From positions 186,001 through 250,000 of the forward strand of contig MU119259.1 in the NCBI GenBank assembly GCA_014904845.1: a stretch of DNA of 64,000 nucleotides. The letters run 5' to 3'. Shown one piece after another: positions 12,001-22,409 of this stretch (position 1 is its first letter; the number at the start of each line of letters is the position of its first letter). Source of the DNA: Acephala macrosclerotiorum (Eukaryota > Ascomycota > Leotiomycetes > Helotiales > Mollisiaceae). The notes under the pieces are model-generated. The model worked only from the letters and a program-made list of their open reading frames with translations, was not told where the DNA came from and made no database searches. The position numbers were made by a program, and so were the translations under genes.

Positions 12001-12307
12001 TCACACCGGAAGCAGCAGTAATCAAAACGTAGGTCTGTCAACTGGTGGCTACGGGCAAGGCATGGGCGTTGGGCTAGGAACATCGCGTTCCTCGGCAAGC
12101 AGCAACACCTTATATGGAAGCAGTTCGGGCCTTAATAGTGCTTTTGACACTGGCACGAATGACCTTCTCAGGGGAGTTTCACGATCAGGGACACATGCAA
12201 ATTCGACATACGGTACGACTTCATCTGGATTAAGCAATGCATTTGAAACGGGGTCGAGCGAGGACCAACTGCGGGAGCGTCTGCTTCGGGGTATGCAGCG
12301 GAGGTGA
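9062..12307 (+). CDS. Large Gln/Pro/Ser-rich nuclear protein with an AT-hook and tandem repeats
   Basis: One uninterrupted frame; I start at the ATG at 9062 (1081 residues) because the sequence from MATAPLGRAAVV on is of uniform character. Residues about 229-298 form the only globular-looking part (ARLLTLLRSINPVTVVDQIC to LAEIFPDVS). Around residues 410-420 lies KRRRGRPKGSTNK, a good AT-hook of the RGRP type that inserts in the DNA minor groove of AT-rich DNA. Further on are a basic QKRKRAPPKPKP segment, an Asn-Gly repeat (residues about 590-620), a poly-Gln/Gln-Val repeat region (about 750-810) and four 22-residue tandem repeats (11648-11911). The C-terminus ends in a short charged helix. 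Composition suggests a chromatin or transcription factor that is largely disordered. Specific function unknown. Confidence 0.8.
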   Translation: MATAPLGRAAVVANGQGQFRFTQFVDPRNALGHSTNARTDAQRSAAPCISDIEQMAQAPRPSSGQNQDRTSSAAPSRNTPLDHNPTNSPAGLAALELVELTSNPIIEGILGPNKDGRVRNPVPSKLKGKTDNKQGNFAVMHMGLAMSPGKKNEGQGKEAAAERDAAARRTSENTASRAKAAQSEKYVPPKKRGLEASLDGPSSRGSPFSRDDHKQRGRPLAPDETKVEQARLLTLLRSINPVTVVDQICKAVAYFGGIPGAPPPEDGIFPESANTRETGALFIGWLAEIFPDVSARSPEIPRDAGPSSGKKKGKPIKGKTEPDAEPPNSRNGYGYGPAVSGPAVSAPAWGLPPSLGLVNTPQITPVPLPELKVFPNAVQSKQAEQPNPSTPITTKQQLDENMDGNTSTSKRRRGRPKGSTNKNKGRGEGGQGALEGSGPNAQHEGMQGQQGSESPQAQAIITKPAQSNTTAPPSAPPSFTPVANNQTTTSKPLQGLQYPEQSWASSFPQNQATNPSNLPQVDELSPEERAVVEAFRHHGPETSVVPSPVTTSKPPPETGQKRKRAPPKPKPTATSMPAFQPESSQSVQNVGNQGMGAQNIGNKNLGNQNVGNHNMGNLGNVPVTNESAMTMAKEGLQWAAVDTTAQAPPPAKRPRQRKPKAPTTNDPPSRTQTASVASAATPPIPPSTIPDSQATVSQQSIPPTRPPAEGLEAHYERFASLQQQQNGRSTPPVSQQQVRQQPKPPSVPPQQPSPQIQQHQLQQHQMQHQKSQQSHQQNAQQNIRQNTQQSVQQNVQQSVQQAVQPSVQREEPKMTQATSRPSSTTFYNQRSQASSSYSQQYPSHQPSQLYGTHQASPQMSNNSYRSSSTHTLAQASPQFSQAENTYRTTSPHTIAQPSPSFSQPDNTFRNTSTHNITQPSPAYSQAENPYRTASTHSMAQPSPSYTTSRSHTQTQPSHQNHYSHFSDSSYIDLPTLESLGHTGSSSNQNVGLSTGGYGQGMGVGLGTSRSSASSNTLYGSSSGLNSAFDTGTNDLLRGVSRSGTHANSTYGTTSSGLSNAFETGSSEDQLRERLLRGMQRR
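10826..10922 (+). repeat. Asn-Gly short repeat inside the AT-hook gene
   Basis: Codons here encode a run of units of the form N-x-G-N (NVGNQ, NIGNK, NLGNQ, NVGNH, NMGN), about 15 bases each. It is low-complexity coding sequence and probably arose by slippage. Confidence 0.75.
11648..11911 (+). repeat. Coding minisatellite: four copies of a 66-bp (22-residue) unit
   Basis: Copies start at 11648, 11714, 11780 and 11846, exactly 66 bases apart. Each encodes a unit of the form [S/T/P]-[Y/F]-R-x-[T/S]-S-x-H-x-[L/I/M]-[A/T]-Q-x-S-P-x-[F/Y] followed by SQ-[A/P]-[E/D]-N in the first three copies. The fourth copy changes after SPSY. The unit is Ser/Thr/Pro/Gln-rich with conserved aromatic, Arg and His positions. 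Confidence 0.9.
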
Positions 12308-12777
12308 TGAGATGCTAAGATACCACTATGTTAAATTAAAAGCTTGATGACGAACGGTAGGAAAGGGAAAGGGGCGGTGGGACGGGTGGCGTTTTGATTG
12401 TGTTGTTTTGTACTTTTTCATCTTCATACTTGCAACGCTAAATATAATCAATGGGGTTTGGGACAGGGGCTCAGGAAAGCAGGAGAGCGCATTTGCAAAC
12501 CAGAAAAACCAGGCGTACTTTAGCGGCGTGTTTACCAATACATATACAAGCGGGTGGGAATTTGGATCAAAGACAAGACCTTTGAGCTGATTGCTTCTGA
12601 TGATATTTATCCATATATCATCCGTGTCCCATTCAGAACGTGTATGATTGATATCTATCCTATCCCAAAATGCCCCTATTTCGGTGTCCAGACTCCATAT
12701 TTGCACGCACGATTGTACACATTTAACACCCTGAAGCCGCTTCAATAACGCCAACAATGCTGTTCCAACATATCCAA
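12308..12777. other. Convergent 3' region
   Basis: Lies between the stop of the AT-hook gene and the stop of the minus-strand F-box gene. T/A-rich and without coding character; likely two 3' UTRs. Confidence 0.5.
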
Positions 12778-14498
12778 CTAATCAGAAACACTTCCATCTT
12801 GCGGCTCTACAGCTGCTCTTCGAGTTACCTCGGACGTGTTCCCGGTAGTCCAATCATCCAGTCCGTCCGTTCCGTCGTCCCGAATTAGTTCTAACAGGAC
12901 TTGGGTATTTCGTTTTATGTCCTGAGGTCGCTCAACTATTTTCCGCTCCAAAATCAATGCCTCCGCGGTGTGCATCCATATATTCGACAGATGTTGAAGA
13001 TCAGGTAGGACCAGCCGCAGCTGCTCACGTGAAAGGGGGCTCATAGGGGGTCCAGCAGCTAAGCTACTATGGAATACCAGATTGTCGGTAGAATGCCTTC
13101 GCCGAGCGGCCTGGCACGAAGGTTTGACACAAAACCACTCGTTGCAGCTGGTGACATCGTGGCCGGCGGCTACCTCTGAATTTACCGTCTCGACGACAGG
13201 ATTGGCCTTCTTTCGTCCCAGGTGTGTGATCTTTTGAAGAGACATCTTTGATTTCGGAGGTGGCTCGACAGGAGTTTTCGTAACGAAGCCGTACCATGTG
13301 TCCACGGCTGCTCGTCTCGCGTTGTATCCTTTAGTCTCCCAGAACCTCTGCGCTTGTCGTAATCCTCCAACAGCAAGAATAGTTGCGTAGACCTCATCAG
13401 GTGGTCGGTCCTTCAAATAACCTTTCAGAGATCTCTCAAGTCGTCCAGCATAGGATGGTGGCCGTAAGCGCCGAGAAAAGGAGGAGACAACAAGAGGGAA
13501 AACTTGATGTACTTTCAGCAATGTTTGGTCGTCATACATTGCCATAACCTGGGATTCGATGGGATTTAGTGTGAATGGTTGATGACTTAGAGGAATTCCA
13601 GTGGACATCAGCTGTTTGACGTGCAAATCACGATATGTTTCGAAGAAATGAAAAAGTGTAAAGACGAGAGGCATCAACCTCTGCCGCATTCGTCGGTGTT
13701 GAGGCTCGAACTCCAGCCGCTGAGCCTCTGTGGTCCGTAAGAATATCTCTTTCGTAGCTTGAGCTGCAATCATGGTGGCAAGCTTCAAAGCTACATGTAA
13801 TCGGTGCCATATACTGCAAAGGTAATGTAGGTTGATCTCCGTAGGGTCGGGCAAAGGGTATAATCGCAAAGCATATGAAGGGAGACTATGAGAAACATGG
13901 TATCGCGCGATCGGAGACTCGTTCAGAGTAACCAAAGTATGAAATGACTTTGAAACCAGGCGTAAGGTAAGAATCGTGTGTATTGGGAGAGGCGCAATAA
14001 TCTGGGACTGAAGTTCGGTCGGCAAAGCGAGAAAGAGATCACACAAGGTCAAGCTGTAACCAGAGGTCAGTGAAAGGTTAAGTGGGTTTGTCATAAGGGT
14101 ATGTACTTCACTGGTGCACTTGGGTCCTCGGCAAATGAGTACTCATGGTGCTCAATGATCGAAGGGGTCTTGTGAAGGACATTGACTCTAGAGCTCAATC
14201 GACCAAATGAACCAGTGAAGCTCGGCCGTCGCTGAGCCCGCAATGCTGTAAGATCATGCCCAAGTGATCGTTTTTTCTGATCGCTAGGTCGGAGGAGAGG
14301 AGGGGGAGGTTCGTTATTATCCAAAGATCGTTGTCGTCCCAAGGGAAGAGAGAAGGTAGGTCCTTGTAATGGAGGAAGCGGAGGTACGTCTATCGCCGCT
14401 GAGGATGAGGATGCCGCATTCTCAGCGTTTTCATTGAGCTGCCTTAATTTACTGAAGTATCGCTCCGAGGCGAATTCAGTGATATGGAGAGGATCCAT
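12778..14498 (-). CDS. F-box domain protein
   Basis: Two exons, 14498-14107 and 14053-12778, joined by a GT-AG intron (gtacat to ttacag) that converts SAPVK plus stop into SAPVN-LTLCDLFLALP; total 555 residues. Residues about 132-172 form an F-box: LFLALPTELQSQIIAPLP, then HTILTLRLVSKSFHTLV. F-box proteins bring substrates to SCF ubiquitin ligases through Skp1. The N-terminal 130 residues are Ser/Pro-rich and disordered. The rest is a long helical region with Arg-rich segments and a late pair of cysteines (SCNEWFCVKPSCQAARR). No leucine-rich or WD repeats are visible, so the substrate side is unknown. Without the intron the two frames overlap by four bases, which is why I join them. Confidence 0.82.
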
Positions 14499-15311
14499 GA
14501 TGTCCTGCGGGTGGCCGTTATGCCATCAGGTCGCAGAGATGAAATGATGTGATTGATAAAACATATCATGATCTGAACAGTCGACAGAGTTCAGAAGGGA
14601 ACGCTCGACGTTGCGCGGAGGGCGAGGTGGGATTGAGAGACGTCGTCGCACGTTCGATGCTCATGCATCATGGAATGCCGGTTCCACGACCAGAGGCACG
14701 TCGATGAGAGAGAGATGGCGGCTGCTTGCCGAGGATGTCGATTGCGGTCTTGCAGAGGCTCAAGTGGTGGAGAAAGGGTGAAGTGAAGGTTGATCGTTAA
14801 AGCGTGTGACTTCGGGTTCGATGGGAAGATGCGAGAGGAATCGGCAGCACTGGAAACGCGATCAATTCAGGCGGAACGCTGGATGGTCCTCGGGCGTTCG
14901 GTGGGCGACAGAATCAGGGAGGTAGGGAGGGACTGGCGGCAGATTTCCCAATGGACTCGATGTCGTTTCGTGGTATATACGGGTGGTACTTTGTTCTCGT
15001 CGTGGGGGATGGTTGTGAGAAAGCAGTCGTCACGTCGTAAAGTCGCAAGTCGGAGTTGGGGGAGTCGAGGTGAGAGGAGGGTGGTGGTGATTGGCGGTCG
15101 AGTCGGCCCTATCGAGTGGGGACTGGATGGACCTCTCCCTAATCCACAACCTCTGCTGGCCAGAAGTAGCTGTAGCCTCCCCTCCTCCTCTTATCCTCCT
15201 CCCGGCAAAAGGCAGAAGACGAAGACGAAGACGACACTGGGATAAATGGCCACACCAGCAACCCGGAGCGGATCTAATCACAGAGAGAGAGGCCGAGGAG
15301 AGCACGACTGC

Positions 15312-15391
15312 AGTGCAGTACAGTCAGTACAGTAGAGTAGAGTACAGTACCGTACCGTACAGAACAGAACAGAACAGTACAGTACAGAACA
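15312..15391. repeat. Degenerate gtaca/gaaca microsatellite
   Basis: A run of related 5-base units (cagta, gagta, ccgta, gaaca) spans about 80 bases. Confidence 0.85.
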
Positions 15392-15484
15392 TGCGGGCGC
15401 ATATCGAAGGAGAAGCCGTCACGACGCCGCAAGGAGAACCGTGTGCAGTGCAGCCCCCGTGGACCAAGTCACGACACGCTCGCA

Positions 15485-15526
15485 GCTGGTGCTGGTGCTG
15501 ATGCTGATGCTGATGCTGATGCTGAT
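15485..15526. repeat. Trinucleotide-type repeat gctggt/gctgat
   Basis: Two gctggt units followed by about five gctgat units in perfect phase. Confidence 0.9.
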
Positions 15527-15993
15527 CGTGCACGAGTCTACGCTGTTTGCGGTGCTCATCGGCGGATGGGGATATGAGCAGCGTCGGTCTGGGGCCTTGA
15601 TAAATTGCTAAAACGAGGCCTCGGATACTGTAGCATGCTGGGGGAAGCGGAGGACGCCATCGATATCGATATCGATATGTATGGGGTGTTGGGGAAGAAG
15701 ACCCCCGATGACCGCTGGAGTATTTACAAAGACATCAACTGTAACGGTTCTGCTGCCACAAGTCAAGTGCTCCAACGGGACCAAGTCATGCTGCCGACGA
15801 TAGGAACCCACCCATTTCGATCCTCGTCGCAGAAGAGAAGACTCTGCTCGTTCTCCATCTTCCTCGGTATGGGCCGTGGGCCGTGGGCAAGTGAGAGTTG
15901 GAGTCTGGAGAACCTGATCGACTGGACTGTAATCAAACCTTGGTGATCATCGTCCCAATACGACCCGTGCCGGTCTGAATTAAAGCTCAGCAT

Positions 15994-16024
15994 TTCCAAT
16001 TCCAATTCCAACTCCAATTCCATT
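15994..16024. repeat. Six-base repeat ccaatt/ccaact
   Basis: Five consecutive units of the hexamer with single-base variation. Confidence 0.8.
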
Positions 16025-16888
16025 TCGCCACATCAGAATCCGAAGGAGGCTCTTGGCAGTTACAGCTGGCATCTCGGAGATTTTACAAGTACGATCGCCT
16101 CGAGACATCCAGTACTGTATCGAATCAGCCATATTCGTCCCGATCCCCTATGCGCTGCGCACTCAGGTCGAAGTATTTTTCACAACTCTGTTCTGCACAG
16201 GTCACACACAGCCTTCATTTGCCGCGACGACCGTGCCTGATCATACAGTAGAGGAGCGATCGACGCCGCCGAGCTGTAAATCGGACCGAGAGTCGAAATG
16301 TTTATCGCCGTCCACCTCGCCCTGACCGTGTCCTATCAAGAGGGGCCGCGGTGGATGTGAAACGGAAACTGCTGCCGTGGTCGAGGCCGGTAGGTATGTA
16401 CTGTACAATATCTATCTTTGCATGCATGGATAAGATCGTGTGTTAATTTGGTGTTCGATGATCGTCGGTGATACCAAAGCAATCGTAATTGCGGATACTC
16501 CGTATGAATTTGAAGTTTGAACCCCCGGATTTGACTCGCTTACTGTGGAAGGAAAGGGGAAGGCTCTGATTACGAAGTATCTGAAGCACGTGCAGTGCCC
16601 CCACTCACATCGGGATCGTGATGCCCGACTAGCTGCCTGCCTGCAGGTGCACATGCAGATGCAGATGCAGATCCAAATGTTTTCTGAACCAAACCGAGAA
16701 TACCTTCATCCCTCATCAACCACTCGACTATACCCCTCGTATCCGCTGCCACGAACCCAATTTCTACTCCCAACCGTTCACATCAGGTCGAACCACCAAC
16801 CATTGAAGCAAGAATCGTAAGTAGGCGGTCCGCGGTCGCTCGCCTTTCAAGAAGTGGTCTCGTGCATCTTTCCCCTCCACGATTCACC

Positions 16889-17755
16889 ATGTCTTCTCCT
16901 TCGCCCGCGTATCCGCCCTACTCATCACACCGAAATTCACAATCTTTCGACCCCAATACTCCGCCGGCTCCTCCCCCGAAGCCCAGTAGTCAGGAAGTCA
17001 GTCGTCGCAGTACACCAGCCGGCAGCCAACCCTTGCCCCCTCCCCCACCACCACCACAACAACAACAAGAAGCTCTCGGCATTTACGGGGGCACTTCAGA
17101 GGATCAGCAGTTGATGCAGCAGGCCCGACTTCGTGAGGTAGCTCATGCACAGCAGGTTCAAGACCCTGGCGAGCAATGGCTTCCGAAGATATTAGAGGAT
17201 AAATCGTCTGTAACGTTGCGAGTTCGGCCTCTCAGGATATGAACTGACCATTTCCTCAGCAAACAAGACCTTGCCGATGTTCTAGCGAGACCTGAACTCC
17301 TAGCTGCACTTGCACATTCAACTTCGACAGCTCATCCCTCTATTGCTGCATCCCAGGAACCTTTACAAGCTGCCTTGAAAGAGAACATAGCTCTCGCATC
17401 GCACCTGAATGAGCTCGAAGCGAGACTCGCCGATTTGAGATCTTCCACGCAGGCCCAGCTGCTCTCAACGCATGCACTTGAAAGACAATGGCGGCAGAAA
17501 CAATCAGATATGGATCGCGCTTTGGCCACGTTTTCGCCGTCTTCCTTGTATCAGAGGCTGAGCTCGGGTGTGCTGGAACAGGAAATGGTCTGCCGTGCAT
17601 TAGAGGAAAGCTTCCTAGAAGGAGATGGTGGGGTGGCTACAGAACGAGAGGCTACCGAGTGGGTGAGGAGGTACCGCGACGCAAAGAAGATATACTACTT
17701 GCGCCAAGAGCGCAAGGAAAGATGGGACGAAGGGCGCGTTGGAGGCTGGCGCTGA
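16889..17755 (+). CDS. VPS37: ESCRT-I subunit Vps37 (mod_r domain)
   Basis: Two exons, 16889-17205 and 17260-17755, give 270 residues. Residues 1-70 are Pro/Ser/Gln-rich (a run of prolines followed by a run of glutamines). Then a helical region starts at GTSEDQQLMQQARLREVAHA. After the intron the frame encodes KQDLADVLARPELLAALAHS and a coiled coil (LKENIALASHLNELEARLADL, split here by intron-free sequence), ending with a C-terminal segment rich in Arg/Glu (WVRRYRDAKKIYYLRQERKE). This arrangement is that of the mod_r domain in Vps37, which joins Vps23, Vps28 and Mvb12 in ESCRT-I to sort ubiquitinated cargo at endosomes. The ATG at 16889 follows a caccATG context; an earlier in-frame ATG at 16862 is less likely. 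Second open frame 17488-17799 is a shadow. Confidence 0.85.
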
Positions 17756-20294
17756 AATATTCTTGGAATTTGAACTGCGTTATCCACATTGCACCATAAC
17801 CCCGCCAAGTTCTCCACGCCATTGGGGCCCTAAAGTCCAGACTACACAACAAACACGAACGGCTGGTCGGTGTGGGGGGTAGGTTCGGATCCGAATGCAT
17901 CTCTCAGGCATGATCGCAGACTGGGTCATTGGCTAAGGAGGGTCATCTTTCTGCTGTAGCATATATGTTGGGGGCGCTGCCCGGTCACCGCCCACAAACC
18001 GATTTCATCCTGGCAACGGCAACGCACGCTTGTGCCTAGTACGTCGTGTTAAATCAACCATAATTCTAGTCGCAACTGTAAGTTTCATTATGGACAGGAC
18101 CTGCCTCAGTTCTTCACACCCTTCTATGGAGTTGTTCAAGAGCATGGATGTATATCTGCACAGAACAGCGGTGCTTGAAGTAGGGTGGATGAACAACGAC
18201 GACAGACACATCCCGCTTCATTTTCACCGTCTTGATTTCATGAAACAAACTCAGCATGCCAGCGTCAACGTGCCCAGCAAGGAAATTGTCAAGTGGCGAG
18301 GTCCTTAGCGCTTGACAGTCAGACCTTTCTCACTCCAATATACATTCTTGGCTCCTACGAGGCCTCGGAGATGTTCTATTGAAACGCATGATCAATTGTT
18401 GCCCATCGTTGCGTGTTTCTGCGGTTTGAATGTGCAATCTCCTATTGGTGAGGGTAGATGTGGATAGTCGTGGGGAGCCGCACCGCCTCGAGTGGAGCTT
18501 TAGATAGGACAGGATAGCGACTGAATTGTCCGGTTTTGACCCTCATCTGGTTGCAAGTGCATTCCTCAACCTCCGTAGTATCGTTTATCCACGAAAAAAA
18601 AAAAAAAAAAAAAAACTCCTTTTCAGGCCAGCAATTACTCCTTTCCTCGCTTACCATTAATAGTGCTAGTATTTCTCAACTCCACGTCCCGTCATAAATA
18701 TAAAGGTGAAGCATTCGATTTCCGTTTTGAGAAGTACCAGCTTTTTCAATATCGCCGCTGATGGTAGATTTCCTTCCTCAATATTCTTGGAACGAGGCCC
18801 TGGCTCGAAGTTCCGAATCCCCCCTTTTCGTTTTCGCTTAATTCTTCACCTCTACCAATCCTAGGAACTTGTGGTTCTTGCATAGTTTCAGATGTTCAAA
18901 CTAATGTTTTCGAGTTGTCTGGCTCGAGGGAAGGCACTCGAGCTACAGGTGAAGACCTAAAACTATGCGGATTTGAGTGGTATGATAGGCGGGCTGGCAT
19001 CGCTTGATGTGGGCTGTTTGGGTACTGGCTGGCATTTTATCCCTCTCCAGTATCTTCAATGGCAGCGATTCAAACTTTAGCACTGCTTCTGATAATCTTG
19101 GGGTTCGGCACACGGTAGCGAGGCTCTTGTATGAAAGTGGCTCCCAAGCGATGTTAGAATAGATACTATTGAGCGTGCTATGAACGCGTGCTGTTAACGA
19201 GTGCTGTTTTCGGGTCTGGGCGGGGTCGAGACAGTTGCTAATCTGAAATTGCGATTGTATTCTTCAGGAGATCGAATAGTCGAGGTCGGTCAATTGAATA
19301 TTGATCGGTTCTTGACGGTCGGGTCTTGTGTCAATGTTCAGAGATAAGGAGATGGTTCTAGAAGGATCGGTGTCATGTCCTCAAAGAGTGACCCGCGACT
19401 CTTATTCTCATGAAGACTGCGGGTGAAGCAATCCTCTGAGGAGCCGGATGTGGCGTTCCACCGCATGTTCAACCTATTATCCGAATGGCATTGCCGGTGT
19501 CCAGAACACTCAGACCACTGACTCCTCGTCACCTCTTTACCCGCAATATCAACAGCAGAACTTGCGGAATCTGCACTGCCATATGATCATCGGATAGAAG
19601 GTATTTCCTCCTCCCGTTCACGGGTACCGAAGCTCTCGTAGTCCGTTTTCGCGCACTCGGCATTGCACTAAAATTCAGCCTCCCCCGCTCTTCCCGCAGT
19701 TCTCGCTTTCATTCCACACCGCTTCCTCCACAAAAGACACATCGATATTCTTGATTTAACATCTCCAGATCCATCTTCCCCAGCAGTCTCGGTGACTGAA
19801 TAATAAACGGCCCAGACAATTCATCCTCTGATTGCCACCAACTCCCTTGACCATCAACAGCTCCACGTGACGCTCTTCCGGGGTCCCAAGAGGAGCAACG
19901 TCCGTTTCTGGGTTGGAGTGCGTTGATAGGCTATTTACATTCTGTTAGGTAAGATATCAGGCGCGCAGTATGCCTTTCCATTGGCGATGTGCGTGGGAGT
20001 GAACTGCATAGAAATTTGCTGACTAGAGCAGAAGCAGAGAGCGCTGCGTTACGCGCTGCTGCATCGCTAAGGCAAAGTCGGCGTGCTGACTTTCAAGGGC
20101 GAGAAAGGGGCACGAACCGAGGGATCATAAAGTCAAAGATTCTGCCGTTGTAAAGCAAGCCTCTGAAAGTCTGAGTTTGTTTGTTTGTTGTGTCGGTTTC
20201 AGTTTGGATCCGTTCGAGTTGATTGGATTTGAAGTTTCTTAGGAGAGTTCTGCTGCCCTACCAGCGTTTGAATCTCAGAATATTTCGATTTATC
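17756..20294. other. 2.5-kb intergenic region, no gene seen
   Basis: Separates VPS37 from the GMC oxidoreductase, both on the plus strand. Contains a 21-22 base poly(A) run near 18594-18615 and only short incoherent open frames. It could carry a long promoter, a non-coding transcript or a small gene I cannot recognise. Confidence 0.45.
18594..18615. repeat. Poly(A) homopolymer, about 21 bases
   Basis: An uninterrupted run of A follows tatccacg. No target-site duplication or retroposed gene body is recognisable next to it. Confidence 0.9.
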
Positions 20295-22409
20295 ATGTCT
20301 TCCGAGTACGACTTTATCGTGGTTGGAGGTAAGGATCGTTGCCGATGCACATCTCCATTCCACTGACGCGTAGATTAGCTGGTGCTTCGGGGTGCGCGCT
20401 CGCCGCTCGACTCGCCCAATCCGCAAAGAAACCTTCAGTCCTTCTCCTAGAGGCAGGCGGAAAGAATGACGATGCTTCATATCGCGTTCCGGCAGACCGC
20501 TTCACGCTCGCATTCAAAGAAGAGTCTCTCAACTGGGGATATAAGACTGAACCTCAGAATCACCTCAAGGGCCAGCAAATCGACTATTCTCGAGGGAAAG
20601 GTCTGGGTGGCAGTACCGCCATCAACTTCTCCTGCTGGGTGATTGGTGCTGATGAGGATTTCAATGAATGGGCAAGGAAAGTTGGGGATGAAGCTTGGAA
20701 TTGGAAGAATGTCAAGCAGAGGTTTAAGAAGATCGAGAGTTACCATGTTGAGGTTCCAGAAGAGCATCGGAAATATGTGAATCCCAAAGCAGAAGGTAGT
20801 TTTGAAGATGGTTGTGTGCTTGGAAGCTGGATCTAACATCGCTCTAGACCACGGAACAGACGGACCGTTGCACCTCAGTTACGCCGATCCATGGGAGAAG
20901 GGGTTGATAGACGTCTTCGTGGCAGCTCAAGAGGTCGGCATGGGTGTCAATCCCGATGTCAATTCCGGTAACCCCATAGGCATGGGAATGGGAGCTGGCT
21001 GTGTCTATGATGGGGAAAGAACGACAGCAGCCGATTACCTAAAGAATGCACCATCAAATCTCACCATCATGGTCAACTCCCCAGCAGCAAAAATTCTCTT
21101 TTCGGGCGACCACGCTACTGGCATCAGAACTGTCGACAGCAGGAACTTCCACGCGCGACAGGATGTCGTACTTTCTCTAGGGGTGAGCATCCTCACGGCC
21201 GCTACCTTGACTGCAAGCTGACAAAACCGTAGGCTCTTAATTCACCACAACTTCTGATGCTGTCTGGAATCGGGCCTCGGATGGAATTAGAGAAACATGG
21301 CATAGAAGTCAAATTAGACATGCCTGGGATAGGGAAGAATATGCAAGATCACTGTTTCTCTACCGCAACACTTCTTCGGGAACCAGGCACCGACGACCGC
21401 TCGACATTCGAGGCAAACGCAGAAACATCTAGAGCGCAATATCAAAAGGACAAGTCGGGCCCTATGCGTACCATGTATTGTGGCACACCAAGTAACTATC
21501 ATGTCTCATCGATTTTTCTCCTTACTTCACCGCAGCTCCTGAGCGCGTTTCGTGCCTCTTGTTCCTTGTTCCAACTAAAAACATACTGATTCATTGTAGT
21601 GGGATGGTTCAAGAACGATCGGGTTCTAGCATCGGATGAGTTCAAGGCTCTCGATCAGTATACCCAAGAACACATCAAGAAGCCAACAGTTCCAATCTTC
21701 GAGATGGTTACGGTAGGTGACTCCCCATGTTGCATAGCGCTTGCTAACTGCTCATTCAAGCACACTCCTCCCTTATTTGTTGGAGACTATACCTTGCAAC
21801 CAACAGATAGCTACCTAACATGCCTATCATTCGTTATGAATCCTCAGTCAACGGGAGAAGTGACACTAAACTCCGCGAATCCATCTGACGCACCCAGGGT
21901 GGATCCAAGGCTGCTCTCTCATCCATTCGATAGGCGTGTTATGATCGAGGCTATGCGGCAGATGATGGACTACCTAGAGGCTCCTGCCTTGAAGAAGTCA
22001 ACCATCAAGATGATCGGCTGTCCGAAGAGTCGATCGGATGAGGATATATGGGTGTGTGAAAACAGAATGGCCTCAAAAGAGGTTTGCTGATGACCAATAG
22101 GACCACTGTGCTGGAGATCTCTTCTCCTCTTGGCATATGTGCAGCACTGTGAGAATGGGGAAGAAGGAGGATAAGGACGCATGCGTTGATACCGACTTCC
22201 GAGTCCGAGGTGTCAAGGGTCTGCGGGTTGTTGATCTAAGTGTCATTCCACTGTTGCCGAAGTGAGTTCTCCAATCGGGCCAAGATCCACTGCTGATTGT
22301 TAGCAACCACACACAATCAACTGCTTATCTCGTAGGAGAGACGGCAGCGGAGAAAATTATTGCTGAATATGGTCTTGGCGATGGCAGAAGTCCCCAAACG
22401 ATGCTGTGA
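20295..22409 (+). CDS. GMC-family FAD oxidoreductase (choline/alcohol dehydrogenase-like)
   Basis: Eight exons (20295-20328, 20379-20795, 20848-21182, 21233-21491, 21600-21712, 21761-22051, 22101-22261, 22304-22409) total 571 residues, the normal size. Residues 5-16 (YDFIVVGAGASG) are the Rossmann GxGxxG motif that binds FAD; LLLEAGG follows, and [15 protein letters not shown] is the first GMC signature. [15 protein letters not shown] is the second signature. Near the C-terminus, [12 protein letters not shown] carries the catalytic His and [13 protein letters not shown] holds the partner position (His inside a NNH sequence). No signal peptide is visible, so it is probably intracellular. It may oxidise an alcohol; the substrate cannot be read from sequence. 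There is no neighbouring biosynthetic cluster. All junctions are GT-AG and in phase. Confidence 0.9.

Larger units (their letters stand above)
14499..16888. other. Long intergenic region with many microsatellites
   Basis: About 2.4 kb separating the divergent F-box and VPS37 genes. The open frames present are short, overlap on opposite strands, and are low in complexity. Several simple repeats sit here and are listed separately. I see no RNA gene or conserved protein. Confidence 0.5.

Noticed and set aside
18594..18615. Poly(A) tail of a retroposed gene
   Set aside because: No gene body or target-site duplication could be seen next to it.
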